NCBI GenBank assembly: GCA_963757065.1
Contig: CAVWQC010000003.1
Coordinates: 132,139 to 196,138 of the forward strand
Length of the DNA stretch: 64,000 nt
Direction of reading: 5' to 3'
From: PNON01 sp963757065
Lineage (GTDB): Bacteria; Chloroflexota; Anaerolineae; Anaerolineales; Anaerolineaceae
The notes below the pieces were generated by a model, which saw only the letters and a program-made list of their open reading frames with translations, was not told the origin of the DNA and ran no database searches. Shown here one piece after another: positions 42,826-51,739 of this stretch (position 1 is the first letter of the stretch; each line of letters opens with the position of its first letter). Position numbers and translations under genes: made by a program.

Positions 42826-43641
42826 CTACTCTGTATCTGTATCCGTCAGATATCTCAGATCTTTTTGCAGCTCAATGGGAAATAATGACACACTGCGTTT
42901 CAGAAATCGATTGGCGAGTAGGTTTTTTGACTCAGGTTTCATACTTAAACTTTTAATAAAGTAAACTGATTCAGAACTCGATTTTTTGATCATTACCTGG
43001 AGCAAATGCAGTAATTCCTGCAGAATGGCTCCATCATTACTTTGAATTATCCTCGATATAAGTTCAAAAGACCTGGGAAGATAAGCGTCCCCTTCAATTT
43101 CCAGTGCGTCCTCAACTGCATAGATTGCACTGATCAGGTTCGAGGTGCGTCTTGATTCCATCCAACCATCCAGGATCTTCTGCCATTCATCATTTGCATA
43201 TGTGCGGATAGCCCGGGATCCGACTGCTGATAATTGTCGTAATAAGAGCAGATCATTCGTGCTTTTGTACCAGTCATTAAATTGCTCCACGACCGGTTCT
43301 TGAGGTTTTGCGTTCAAAGCGCTCAGAATGGTAATGGCTAATAATTTCTCTTCGATGCTGGGAGATTTCCACAATCGTATTGCAACTTCCAGACCCTGTT
43401 CCTGGTTGTGGACTTTTACCTGGGCTAACAGGTCCCGTTCGACCTGCCAGATCACTTTTTCCGGCACATGGTAACTGGGAGTAGCTTTTAACCTGCCCGG
43501 GACGGTCTGAGGGCGGAAGGTCCGGTTGCTATAATAATTCAACAGTTCGCGAAACATTGGCAGGAAAAGATCCGGGCGGGATATTTTTCCTGCCAGATTA
43601 GCACTCTGAAGCTTTAGTTTATCCAACTCAACTGCAGGCAT
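42826..43641 (-). CDS. helical-repeat protein, possibly DNA alkylation repair (AlkD)-like
   Basis: A 271-aa all-helical protein without membrane segments. It reads as four or five antiparallel helix pairs (ERDLLAQVKVHNQEQGLEVAIRLWKSPSIEEKLLAITIL and similar, then MESRRTSNLISAIYAVEDAL). The spacing recalls HEAT-like repeats of AlkC/AlkD glycosylases, but I see no assured catalytic residues, so the function stays open. It starts 8 bases after the proS stop and is likely cotranscribed with it. Confidence 0.5.
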   Translation of the reverse strand: MPAVELDKLKLQSANLAGKISRPDLFLPMFRELLNYYSNRTFRPQTVPGRLKATPSYHVPEKVIWQVERDLLAQVKVHNQEQGLEVAIRLWKSPSIEEKLLAITILSALNAKPQEPVVEQFNDWYKSTNDLLLLRQLSAVGSRAIRTYANDEWQKILDGWMESRRTSNLISAIYAVEDALEIEGDAYLPRSFELISRIIQSNDGAILQELLHLLQVMIKKSSSESVYFIKSLSMKPESKNLLANRFLKRSVSLFPIELQKDLRYLTDTDTE

Positions 43642-43649
43642 TTTTCGGT

Positions 43650-45083
43650 TTAGTACGATTTGGCAAAATATACCTTTTGCTCTGCGTCTTCACCACAAAC
43701 GATGCACTTTCCCTTAGTTTCACCCTGGTCAAGTGGGATACAGCGCGTGGTTGCCCTGGTATCTTCCTTGACTTTGGCTTCACATTCCACTTTCCCGCAC
43801 CAATGTGCAAATGCCCATCCATTTTGGACGATCGTTTTCAAGTCTTCGTAATCTTTTGGCTCATGGATGTTTGCATCCCGGAACCTGGTGGCCTTTTCCA
43901 GCATCGCTGCCTGGATTTCAACCAGTAAATCACCAACCACACCAGCCAATCCTTCCTGGCTGACAAATCTTTTTCCATCTCTTCCGGGAATATCACGCCG
44001 TGCCAGGGCAACAGAACCTTTTTCTACATCCTTCGGTCCGATCTCCAGTCGCAGCGGAACACCACGCATTTCCCAGTCGTTAAATTTGAAACCCGGGGTA
44101 ACTTCAGTCCGGTCATCCACCTTTATCCGCAGATCAGAAAGCATATTCTTCACTTTCTCCACGACAGGCATGACTTTACTGCGTTCTTCATCATTCTTAT
44201 AGATCGGAACGATCACCACCTGGATGGGTGCCAGCCGGGGAGGCAGCACCAGACCCTGATCATCGCCATGGGTCATGATGATCGCACCAATGAATTGGGT
44301 GCTTAATCCCCATGATGTCGTCCAGCAGAATTGCTGCTCATTATTTTGATCAAGGAATTGGATCTCGAACGCCTTGGCAAAATTTTGGCCGAGGTTATGT
44401 GAAGTTCCAGATTGCAGGGCTTTGGTATCTCCCATCATGGCTTCTATGGTGTAACTGCGTGCTGCTCCGGCAAATTTTTCAGTGACACTTTTCATTCCGG
44501 GGATGACGGGGACTGCACCTTCGTTGACGGCGAAATCAGTATAAACATCCAGCATGCGGCGGGTTTCTTCTTCGGCTTCTTTCTCGGTGGCATGGGCCGT
44601 ATGACCTTCCTGCCAGTAAAACTCCAATGTACGCAGGAATAACCGTGTACGCAGTTCCCAACGGACGACGTTGCCCCACTGGTTGATCAGTACCGGCAGA
44701 TCCCGGTAGCTCTTGATCCACTTGGAATACATATATCCAATCACAGTTTCAGAGGTGGGGCGAACTACCAGCGGTTCTTCCAACTTCTCACCACCACCGA
44801 TGGTTACAACTGCAAGTTCAGGTGCGAAACCCTCAACATGTTCCTTTTCCTTTTCCAAAAAGCTCATGGGAATGAATAATGGGAAAGCAGCGTTTTGATG
44901 CCCGGTGGCTTTGAAACGTTTGTCCAGGGCTTGCTGGATATTCTCCCATAACGCCCACCCGTACGGTCGGACCACCATGCAGCCACGAACTGGAGCATAA
45001 TCTGCCATTTCGGCGCGTTGGATGACCTGGTTGTACCATTCGGAATAATTTTCACTGCGTAAAGGTAATTTCTCTTCTGCCAT
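43650..45083 (-). CDS. proS: prolyl-tRNA synthetase (archaeal/eukaryotic-type ProS)
   Basis: Charges tRNA-Pro. The 477-aa enzyme has the class II core (VVRPTSETVIGYMYSKWI motif 2 region, FYWQEGHTAHATEKEA), lacks the insertion/editing domain of the long bacterial ProRS, and ends with the zinc-binding-type C-terminal extension (CEAKV...CIVCGEDAE) and terminal Tyr. This is the archaeal/eukaryotic form seen in several bacterial phyla. GAGAG lies upstream of the ATG. The last residues YFAKSY match the family end. Confidence 0.94.
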   Translation of the reverse strand: MAEEKLPLRSENYSEWYNQVIQRAEMADYAPVRGCMVVRPYGWALWENIQQALDKRFKATGHQNAAFPLFIPMSFLEKEKEHVEGFAPELAVVTIGGGEKLEEPLVVRPTSETVIGYMYSKWIKSYRDLPVLINQWGNVVRWELRTRLFLRTLEFYWQEGHTAHATEKEAEEETRRMLDVYTDFAVNEGAVPVIPGMKSVTEKFAGAARSYTIEAMMGDTKALQSGTSHNLGQNFAKAFEIQFLDQNNEQQFCWTTSWGLSTQFIGAIIMTHGDDQGLVLPPRLAPIQVVIVPIYKNDEERSKVMPVVEKVKNMLSDLRIKVDDRTEVTPGFKFNDWEMRGVPLRLEIGPKDVEKGSVALARRDIPGRDGKRFVSQEGLAGVVGDLLVEIQAAMLEKATRFRDANIHEPKDYEDLKTIVQNGWAFAHWCGKVECEAKVKEDTRATTRCIPLDQGETKGKCIVCGEDAEQKVYFAKSY

Positions 45084-45132
45084 TCTTTATCTCTCAATCA
45101 TGATTTGGAAAATGAATATATTTAATTAATAT

Positions 45133-45678
45133 TTAGGGAACCAACTCCCAGGAAGATAGCATTTCCATGCCGGTCTCGTTTGTATCCGCGTAATGCAGCC
45201 ATTTTATATCGTGTTCAGGGATATATTTCGATTGAGCGGAAATGAACTCACCCATTACAGCTTTCCATCCTTCTCCGATCAGGATCAATGGCTTCGGCCT
45301 TTGCGCGCCTATGAGAAGCTGGTTCCACATCACGCTGATCTCTGCCAGAGTCCCGATCCCACCTGGAAGCGCGAAAGCGCCGTCGCATATATCAATTAGA
45401 GCACCTAACCTTTGATGTAAAGTATCATAATGGATCTCTTCCATTACCCATTCGTTTGCACCTGTTGGCCGCATATGTTCCAAATCTCCACAGGTGATAC
45501 CGATCACGTGTCCGCCGGCTTCGTTTGCACCGCGGCTGACAGCTTCCATTACGCCGATGTAGCCACCAGTCGCGACCGAATGTCCGGTTTGTGCTAACAT
45601 CTTTCCGAGTTGGTAGGCTTGTAAATAAGCTGCGCTGCCCGGTTTTGGGCTTGAACCGCCAAATACTGTAATGATCAT
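45133..45678 (-). CDS. LOG-family (TIGR00725-type) Rossmann protein
   Basis: A 181-aa lysine-decarboxylase-like fold: VFGGSSPKPGSAAY at the N-terminus, GGYIGVMEAVSRGANEAGGHVIGI, and the PGGxGTxxE motif in ALPGGIGTLAEISVMW. Relatives with this motif are cytokinin riboside monophosphate phosphoribohydrolases or nucleotide-binding proteins. TIGR00725-type members have no settled role. AGAAGGAT is the ribosome-binding site. It lies downstream of the desaturase gene, same strand. Confidence 0.82.
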   Translation of the reverse strand: MIITVFGGSSPKPGSAAYLQAYQLGKMLAQTGHSVATGGYIGVMEAVSRGANEAGGHVIGITCGDLEHMRPTGANEWVMEEIHYDTLHQRLGALIDICDGAFALPGGIGTLAEISVMWNQLLIGAQRPKPLILIGEGWKAVMGEFISAQSKYIPEHDIKWLHYADTNETGMEMLSSWELVP

Positions 45679-45849
45679 AAGAATCCTTCTGTCTGAATTA
45701 CCCGATTATACTTTGAAATCCTGCTCCAAAGGGTTATCAACTGTCAAATTCCCCACAAGTTGACAGCAATGGTCCGATACAAGCTTAACTTCTTGATATA
45801 TTAATATGCACCGAACTAAGTATGAAAAATATGAGCGACCCCTAACAGT

Positions 45850-46869
45850 TTATGATGGGTTTTGAATTACCTTAAATCCAGTCATTTTCTTTGAATTTTC
45901 ATCCCATAGCCGCAACCCTAAAGATTTTAAACTCGAAACCAAAGTGATAGTCGGTGCATCATGCAATTCTGGATTAGCTTTGTAACATTCCTGTAAATGA
46001 TAATTGGGGATGCGGGGGTTTAAATGGTGTATATGGTGGTAACCAATATTTCCGGTAAACCAATTAATAAAACCGGGTAGTTTGAAATAGGATGCTCCCT
46101 TCCTTGAAGCGCTTATAAAATCCCACTGTTCATCGTGGGCCCAGTAAACACTTTCAAATTGGTGTTGGATATAAAATAAATATATTCCAAATAATCCTGC
46201 CAGCCACATGACTGGAATCTGTATTAAAACGAATGCTTTCCAACCGAATAAAAGAGTTAATCCCGACGCCAAAATAATAAGTGCCAGGTCGGTCAACAAT
46301 ACACTGCGGACTTCCCTCCATCTTGAACCTGGTGGAGGAATTCTTTGTCTGAGCATGAACACAAAAATTGGTCCTAATCCGAACATTACCAAAGGATGCC
46401 TGAAGAAAGCATAGGTTGCTTTCGTAACCCAGCTGCTCTTGCGATATTCTTCAACTGTCATCGTCATTACATCCCCGACACCACGCTTCTCCAGGTTACC
46501 CACTGTGGCATGATGAACTGCATGATCATGCCACCAGGAATCACTGGGTGTAAATGTGAGAACACCCAGGAAAAAACCCACTATACTATTGGCTCGGTTG
46601 GATTTGAAGAATGAATGGTGCCCGCAGTCATGAAAGATAATAAAAATCCTAATGAGGAAACCGGCTGCAGGAATTATCAATAATACTGTTAACCAATAGG
46701 AGTATTGTAAACTGAGGATCATCAATACCCAGATAAAAAGGTATGGCAGAAGAGAGTCCAAAAGTTGGGTAACACTTATCCTCATATCCGGTTTTTGATA
46801 CGGGGAGAGCATTTTTTTGTAATAAGCTATGAGCTGAATTTTTGTTAATCTATCCATATTACTGTTCAT
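45850..46869 (-). CDS. membrane fatty acid desaturase
   Basis: Introduces a double bond into acyl lipids using a di-iron centre. The three histidine boxes are HDCGHH (80-85), HDHAVHH (114-120) and HHIHH (about 275), with two membrane hairpins between them. The protein is 339 aa. The ATG at 46869 follows a clear GAGGTG; the frame is open to 46914. Position specificity (delta-9, delta-12 or other) is not readable with confidence, though the box layout suits the DesA/omega-6-like branch. It needs oxygen, so the host is not strictly anaerobic, or the gene works in brief oxic exposure. Confidence 0.88.
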   Translation of the reverse strand: MNSNMDRLTKIQLIAYYKKMLSPYQKPDMRISVTQLLDSLLPYLFIWVLMILSLQYSYWLTVLLIIPAAGFLIRIFIIFHDCGHHSFFKSNRANSIVGFFLGVLTFTPSDSWWHDHAVHHATVGNLEKRGVGDVMTMTVEEYRKSSWVTKATYAFFRHPLVMFGLGPIFVFMLRQRIPPPGSRWREVRSVLLTDLALIILASGLTLLFGWKAFVLIQIPVMWLAGLFGIYLFYIQHQFESVYWAHDEQWDFISASRKGASYFKLPGFINWFTGNIGYHHIHHLNPRIPNYHLQECYKANPELHDAPTITLVSSLKSLGLRLWDENSKKMTGFKVIQNPS

Positions 46870-47042
46870 TTGCACCTCATTAATAAGTATAAATTCTTCT
46901 GAAATCAACATCAAGTGGGAAATTTTGGTAATTTCGGGAACTATTTCAAAGGGAAAGCGTCAGGTAAGTACGTGGAATGCGTAGGTTATTCTGCGTCTAT
47001 CCTGATGTATAATGGCGTTTATGTGAATTGGGAAGGGACACT

Positions 47043-47834
47043 ATGACAGAACTCGACAATGTAGCTATGGAAGCAACCCCGGATAGTACGAAACCGGAAT
47101 TTGGTAAATGGTTGGGAGCGCTCTGGTTCAAACCGGGAGCCACATTCCTAAAAATAATCGCAGCAGATGGAAAAACCTGGTGGCTGCCTCTGGTTCTTCT
47201 CTCCATCCTTCAACTGGTAAAGAATTTGGTGGAAATCTCTGCACGTAAAGCTGCTGCATTAATGGCGACACCTGCATTACCACAGGGAATGCAATATATT
47301 ACTCCAGACCAGCAAGGGCAGATCGATCAAAGCGTCAATTATCAATCGGGTATATTTTTTACATTTTTCCTGCCTTTATTGTTGGGGCTGGCCGGGATCT
47401 GGATCACCTGGCTGATCCTGAGCTCCATACTGCATATTTCCCTCACTCTGGGAGGCAGTCGCAGCGGCAGCGGTACAACGTTTAATATCTCTGCCTGGGC
47501 AACGCTGCCAATTGCAATCCGCCTGATCATTCAGACTATTGGTGTTTTAGTGACACAAAGCCTTATCAGTCAACCGGGTTTCTCAGGATTCATCACTATC
47601 CAGGGGCGGGCGACGCTGATCTTTTCCACCCTCCTGGGGATGATCGACATATTTTTCCTCCTGCAGTTGGTATACTTGATCATCGGCACTGCCCACCTGG
47701 GAGGAGTGACCAGGCGAAAAGCGATCGCTACCGTAGTAATATCTGTCGGATTGACCATGCTTCTTTCAGCCATTCCAGCCTTTGTATCCTATTCAATTTC
47801 AGGAATGAATATTACCCGCCCGTTCTTCTTCTAA
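47043..47834 (+). CDS. Yip1-domain membrane protein
   Basis: A 263-aa protein with a soluble N-terminus (about 1-45) and five hydrophobic segments (from WWLPLVLLSILQLVKNLVE to VVISVGLTMLLSAIPAFVSY). GTTFNISAWATLPIAIRLIIQ is typical of Yip1/DUF1282-type domains. GGAAGGGA precedes the ATG at 47043. It is the first gene of an apparent four-gene unit (Yip1, ABC ATPase, secreted protein, FtsX-type permease) with 0-6 base gaps, and TATAAT near 47007 is a plausible promoter. Its role in the unit is unknown. Confidence 0.78.
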   Translation: MTELDNVAMEATPDSTKPEFGKWLGALWFKPGATFLKIIAADGKTWWLPLVLLSILQLVKNLVEISARKAAALMATPALPQGMQYITPDQQGQIDQSVNYQSGIFFTFFLPLLLGLAGIWITWLILSSILHISLTLGGSRSGSGTTFNISAWATLPIAIRLIIQTIGVLVTQSLISQPGFSGFITIQGRATLIFSTLLGMIDIFFLLQLVYLIIGTAHLGGVTRRKAIATVVISVGLTMLLSAIPAFVSYSISGMNITRPFFF

Positions 47835-47839
47835 ATTTA

Positions 47840-48562
47840 ATGGAATCAAAATTCATTACCACCAATCAATTGCGGAAGACTTTTGTGATGGGCAGCAATA
47901 AAGTGAATGCCCTGGCAGGGATCGATCTGTCTATCTCGAAAGGCAGCTTCACCGTTGTGATGGGGCCATCCGGTTCCGGCAAAAGCACTCTCCTTTATTT
48001 AGTAGGAGGCCTTGACCGCCCGACTTCAGGACGGATAGGCGTCAATGGGGTCGAACTCGAAGGGATGGATGAAAATACGCTGGCTGTGTATCGAAGACAG
48101 ACAGTTGGTTTTATATTCCAGTCATTCAATCTGGTGGCATCCATGACAGCATTGGATAATGTTGCATTTCCCATGCGGTTTTCAGGAATTTCACGAAAAA
48201 AAAGAAAACAAAAGGCACTCGAAGTGCTCGAACAAGTCGGACTCAAAGACAGAGCTCACCACCGGCCAACTGAACTTTCGGGCGGTCAACAGCAGCGGGT
48301 GGCAATTGCGCGCGCGCTGGTGAATGACCCGCAGTTGATCCTGGCTGATGAACCCACCGGCAATCTGGACACAACCAGCGGATGGGGAATCATGCAATTA
48401 ATGTCCAACCTCCACAACCTTGGAAAGACCGTCATGGTGGTAACGCACGACCCGAGAATGACAAAGTTTTCAACACATCAAATTTACCTGCTGGACGGCA
48501 ACGTAGTCGATGAAACAGCCTATACCGCCAGTCAAATTGCAGCACAACCGGAGTCAGTATGA
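47840..48562 (+). CDS. ABC transporter ATPase, LolD/MacB type
   Basis: A 240-aa ATPase with Walker A GPSGSGKS (about 43-50), Q-loop region FIFQSFNLVASMTA, signature LSGGQQQR (about 144-151), Walker B LILADEPTGNLD, and the switch His in VVTHD. This is the family that drives mechanotransmission exporters (MacB, LolCDE, FtsEX) together with four-helix permeases. It overlaps the next gene by 4 bases (ATGA). Confidence 0.93.
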   Translation: MESKFITTNQLRKTFVMGSNKVNALAGIDLSISKGSFTVVMGPSGSGKSTLLYLVGGLDRPTSGRIGVNGVELEGMDENTLAVYRRQTVGFIFQSFNLVASMTALDNVAFPMRFSGISRKKRKQKALEVLEQVGLKDRAHHRPTELSGGQQQRVAIARALVNDPQLILADEPTGNLDTTSGWGIMQLMSNLHNLGKTVMVVTHDPRMTKFSTHQIYLLDGNVVDETAYTASQIAAQPESV

Positions 48563-50115
48563 GACATAATAATCTGTTACTCAGAAAAATAGTTACAACC
48601 GTTATATTTAGTTCGATGATCATCGTTGGAGTATTCATGAATCAAGCAAAATCTGTATCCGCCCAGGATACGGAAACTCCCACACCAACCAATACTTTCA
48701 CACCCACCAATACACCGGTTCCACCAACATCAACACCGGTACCATTCGGCCGGCCGCTGGTAGTGATCGATGGGTACACAGGACCCGGAAAATCGATCGC
48801 ACCGGGGAAAACCTTTGATGTAACCATCAATCTGAGCAATCATGGTCTCATTCAAGCTTCCAATGTGGTTATCTCTTTTTCATCCGGGGATTTCATTGCC
48901 CGCGGTACAGGCGGTGTACAGGCGATATCCTTTCTAAATTCCGGGCAGGCGTCATCCATAAGCCAGCAGTTGACAGCATCCGATGCAGTCTTAGGAAAAA
49001 CAGTTGCTTACATGACTGTCACAATCAGCTACACCGACACCCTTGGAGCTGTATTCACTTCTGATACCAGTCTTGCATTCAATATTAAGAATGTTGAAGC
49101 CACAACTGAATCGGGAGGCTATTACAGTCCCAGTGCCACACCTACCTCCAGCAAACGGCCGCAATTAGTTATCAGCAATTATCTGACGGATCTCGATCCC
49201 CTCCAACCAGGGTCATCTTTCACATTGTCATTGAATATTGCCAATGTCGGTTCGACCAATGCCAAAAATATCACCATGGTCATGGGCGGTGGCAGTTCCA
49301 GCTCCGGCAGCGGCGATAGCGGAACGGCTGTTCCAGGAGGAGTTTCTGGTTCTTCGGGTGAGTTTACCAATTTCGCACCCATCGGATCCTCGAATGTTCA
49401 GACACTTGGAAATGTGGGTACAGCAGAAAATAAACAGGCTTCACAAAAATTAATAGTCAATGTGTCCACCAATCCCGGTACGTATCCGGTCAAGTTTTCA
49501 TTTGTCTATACGGATGAATCCGGTAAATCCTGGCAGGATGACCAGGTCATTACACTGCTGGTTTACAGGCTGCCAATTTTGGATGTCAACTTCTACCGCC
49601 CGCCCGATATGTTTTCTGCGGGTATGCCGGGAGTGCTGCCAATACAGGTGGTGAACCTCAGCCGCAACAGCACGATCCTGGGCAGTATGAAAGTAACAAC
49701 TGCAGCGGGGGCGTTGACGAATGACACCATGCTGATCGGACCGCTTGATGCCGGGGGGTACTTCCCGCTCGATGTCAACTTTACGCCCGATGCAGAAGGT
49801 AAAGCTGAGATCGTTGTGACTATTCAATATACAGATGATTTTAACAGCCCGCGTGAAGTAACCAGCAAGTTCTTTGTGGATGTCGCCCCGGCAGTGGACA
49901 TGTCTGGTCCCGGGTTGGATGGAATGGGTGGCGGAGGCGGTGGGGCGGGGGAGGATTTGTTGAGCCTCAACCAGAAACCACCTGGCAAAAAGTGGTTCGT
50001 TTCATCAAGGGATTATTCGGATTGGATAGCGGTACACCTGTTGTGCCCGCCGACCAATCTCAAACCTGAGGAGCCGCCTGTGCATGTCAAGCCTGCCCCG
50101 ATGAAGGGCGGTTAA
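48559..50115 (+). CDS. secreted CARDB/S-layer-type repeat protein of the exporter operon
   Basis: A 518-aa exported protein: signal peptide (about 1-33), a Pro/Thr-rich linker (TPTPTNTFTPTNTPVPPTSTPV), then three similar immunoglobulin-like beta domains (about 68-170, 200-330, 340-455) of the CARDB/NPCBM type (APGKTFDVTINLSNHG, LQPGSSFTLSLNIANVGS, MPGVLPIQVVNLSRNS). A Gly-rich stretch (GMGGGGGGAGED) precedes the C-terminus. No catalytic site is seen. It probably works as the outer partner of the ABC exporter encoded on both sides, like MacA but with a different architecture; this is inference. Confidence 0.75.
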   Translation: MRHNNLLLRKIVTTVIFSSMIIVGVFMNQAKSVSAQDTETPTPTNTFTPTNTPVPPTSTPVPFGRPLVVIDGYTGPGKSIAPGKTFDVTINLSNHGLIQASNVVISFSSGDFIARGTGGVQAISFLNSGQASSISQQLTASDAVLGKTVAYMTVTISYTDTLGAVFTSDTSLAFNIKNVEATTESGGYYSPSATPTSSKRPQLVISNYLTDLDPLQPGSSFTLSLNIANVGSTNAKNITMVMGGGSSSSGSGDSGTAVPGGVSGSSGEFTNFAPIGSSNVQTLGNVGTAENKQASQKLIVNVSTNPGTYPVKFSFVYTDESGKSWQDDQVITLLVYRLPILDVNFYRPPDMFSAGMPGVLPIQVVNLSRNSTILGSMKVTTAAGALTNDTMLIGPLDAGGYFPLDVNFTPDAEGKAEIVVTIQYTDDFNSPREVTSKFFVDVAPAVDMSGPGLDGMGGGGGGAGEDLLSLNQKPPGKKWFVSSRDYSDWIAVHLLCPPTNLKPEEPPVHVKPAPMKGG

Positions 50116-50121
50116 CCTCTT

Positions 50122-51459
50122 ATGCGTTTTCTCGATCTACTCCAGCTAATCCTGGAAAACCTCAACCGCCGTAAAGGCCGGGTATTACTGACCGCCGTGG
50201 GCGTCACCATCGGTACTGCCGCTGTGGTGATCCTGGTCTCACTGGGTGTAGGTCTGCAGAAGAACTTCACCAGCCAGTTGGGTGGAATCGGTTCACTGAC
50301 CCAGATCAGCGTTTATCCCAATTATGGCGAGGGTGGTCCTGGAATGGTCTTTGCCGGGGGGGGCGGTGGAGGTGGTGGTGGCGGTAAAGGTATATCCTCG
50401 ATCCAGCTTATTACACCACAGTCGCTGAAAGATATTGCTGAAATTCCCGGCGTGACCGGAGTAATTCCCCGCGATTATTCCCAGGTCGGGATGATGATGA
50501 AATATGGCATGCTTGAATCTTATGCCAATGTGATCGGCATCGGCACCAACGACCTGTCGCAACTTGACCTGAAACTTCAAGCTGGAACGCTACTTTTGGA
50601 ACCAGGCACAGCCATCATTGGTGCTCCGGTCGTCAACCAATTCTATAATCCAAAATTACGCCCGGGGCAGGACCCACCCCTCCCGCCCGATCTGCTGGAT
50701 CAATCAGTACGTCTGGTTCTAAGCAAGTATACAAATGATGGACTGGAGATCAGGAAAACCATCAACGTAAGGATTGTCGGGATCATCAAAGAAAGCCGCA
50801 GTGAATCGGATTACAGCCTGTATATGCCGTTATCTGATTTGAATACGATCAATGAATGGGGTATGGGTAGACGCATTAACCGCACCAAAGATGGCTATCA
50901 AATGGCCATGGTCAATGTGAAGGATGTCAAATCGGTGCTGGACATCAGCAACCAGATCAAGGAATTAGGCTACCAGGCTAACACCCCGCAGGAATTCGTG
51001 CAGGGGATCAATTCCTTCTTCATCATTTTACAATTTGTCTTCGGCGGGGTTGGAGCAGTTGCCCTGCTGGTAGCTGCCATCGGCATCGCCAATACCATGG
51101 CGATGGCCATTTTGGAACGCACCAAGGAGATCGGCTTGATGAAAGCCGTTGGCGCCACCAACCGGGATGTCCTCAGCATTTTCCTGGGAGAGGCGGCCGG
51201 GATCGGATTTATTGGCGGATTGGGCGGCACCCTGCTGGGTTGGGGAGGCAGCCTGATCCTCAACATACTCCTGATGGGTTATTTGACCAGTCAGGCGGCT
51301 TCCACCGGTGGTACCATGCCGACCGGTGCCAGTTCCACTCCCATCTGGCTGCCGCTCTTCAGCCTGGCTTTTGCCACACTGGTCGGGCTGCTATCCGGTT
51401 TGTACCCGGCTTTGCGTGCTGCAACCTTACTGCCGGTCACAGCGCTGAAATACGAGTAA
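50122..51459 (+). CDS. MacB/FtsX-type ABC permease
   Basis: A 445-aa permease with an N-terminal cytoplasmic helix and TM1 (VLLTAVGVTIGTAAVVILVSLGVGL, about 20-44), a large external MacB-PCD-like domain (about 60-285), and three C-terminal helices (from GVGAVALLVAAIGIANTMAMAILERTKEIGLMKAVGATN to the family's YPALRAATLLPVTALKYE end). A Gly run (GGGGGGGGGKG, about 76-86) forms an unusual flexible loop in the external domain. Together with the ATPase it should form a mechanotransmission exporter or a lipoprotein/peptide handling complex. Confidence 0.9.
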   Translation: MRFLDLLQLILENLNRRKGRVLLTAVGVTIGTAAVVILVSLGVGLQKNFTSQLGGIGSLTQISVYPNYGEGGPGMVFAGGGGGGGGGGKGISSIQLITPQSLKDIAEIPGVTGVIPRDYSQVGMMMKYGMLESYANVIGIGTNDLSQLDLKLQAGTLLLEPGTAIIGAPVVNQFYNPKLRPGQDPPLPPDLLDQSVRLVLSKYTNDGLEIRKTINVRIVGIIKESRSESDYSLYMPLSDLNTINEWGMGRRINRTKDGYQMAMVNVKDVKSVLDISNQIKELGYQANTPQEFVQGINSFFIILQFVFGGVGAVALLVAAIGIANTMAMAILERTKEIGLMKAVGATNRDVLSIFLGEAAGIGFIGGLGGTLLGWGGSLILNILLMGYLTSQAASTGGTMPTGASSTPIWLPLFSLAFATLVGLLSGLYPALRAATLLPVTALKYE

Positions 51460-51481
51460 AAAAGATAATTGATAGGGGAAT

Positions 51482-51739
51482 TTACTTACTTCTCGTTGGC
51501 AGCTTCAGCATGATCGGTCCTGTTACCCCCAGTAATTCAGCTAGAGCAGATTTCATAGCCGTCCGGTCATCCCAGGGATATTCAGTCTCCCCGAAGCACA
51601 TGGATTGCTCATGCCCCTTGCCGCAGGCGATCACCAGGTCCCCCGGTTGTGCCATTCGTACCGCAGTCTTGATCGCCTCCCCCCGGTCCGGAACACGGAA
51701 GAAGGTCTTGCCCTTCAACTGCCCCATGCGATTCTGCAC
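51482..51739 (-). CDS. murE: UDP-MurNAc-tripeptide ligase MurE, C-terminal piece (frameshifted)
   Basis: The last part of the Mur ligase C-domain: VPDRGEAIKTAVRMAQPGDLVIACGKGHEQSMCFGETEYPWDDRTAMKSAL, the standard MurE ending with its GKGHE motif. It continues the protein of 51715-53046 after one indel near 51730. Confidence 0.88.
   Translation of the reverse strand: MQNRMGQLKGKTFFRVPDRGEAIKTAVRMAQPGDLVIACGKGHEQSMCFGETEYPWDDRTAMKSALAELLGVTGPIMLKLPTRSK

Noticed and set aside
45741..45766. CTGTCAA/TTGACAG inverted repeat between the LOG-family and desaturase genes
   Set aside because: Only 7 bp with a 12-base loop and no T-tract; expected by chance in this length of intergenic DNA.
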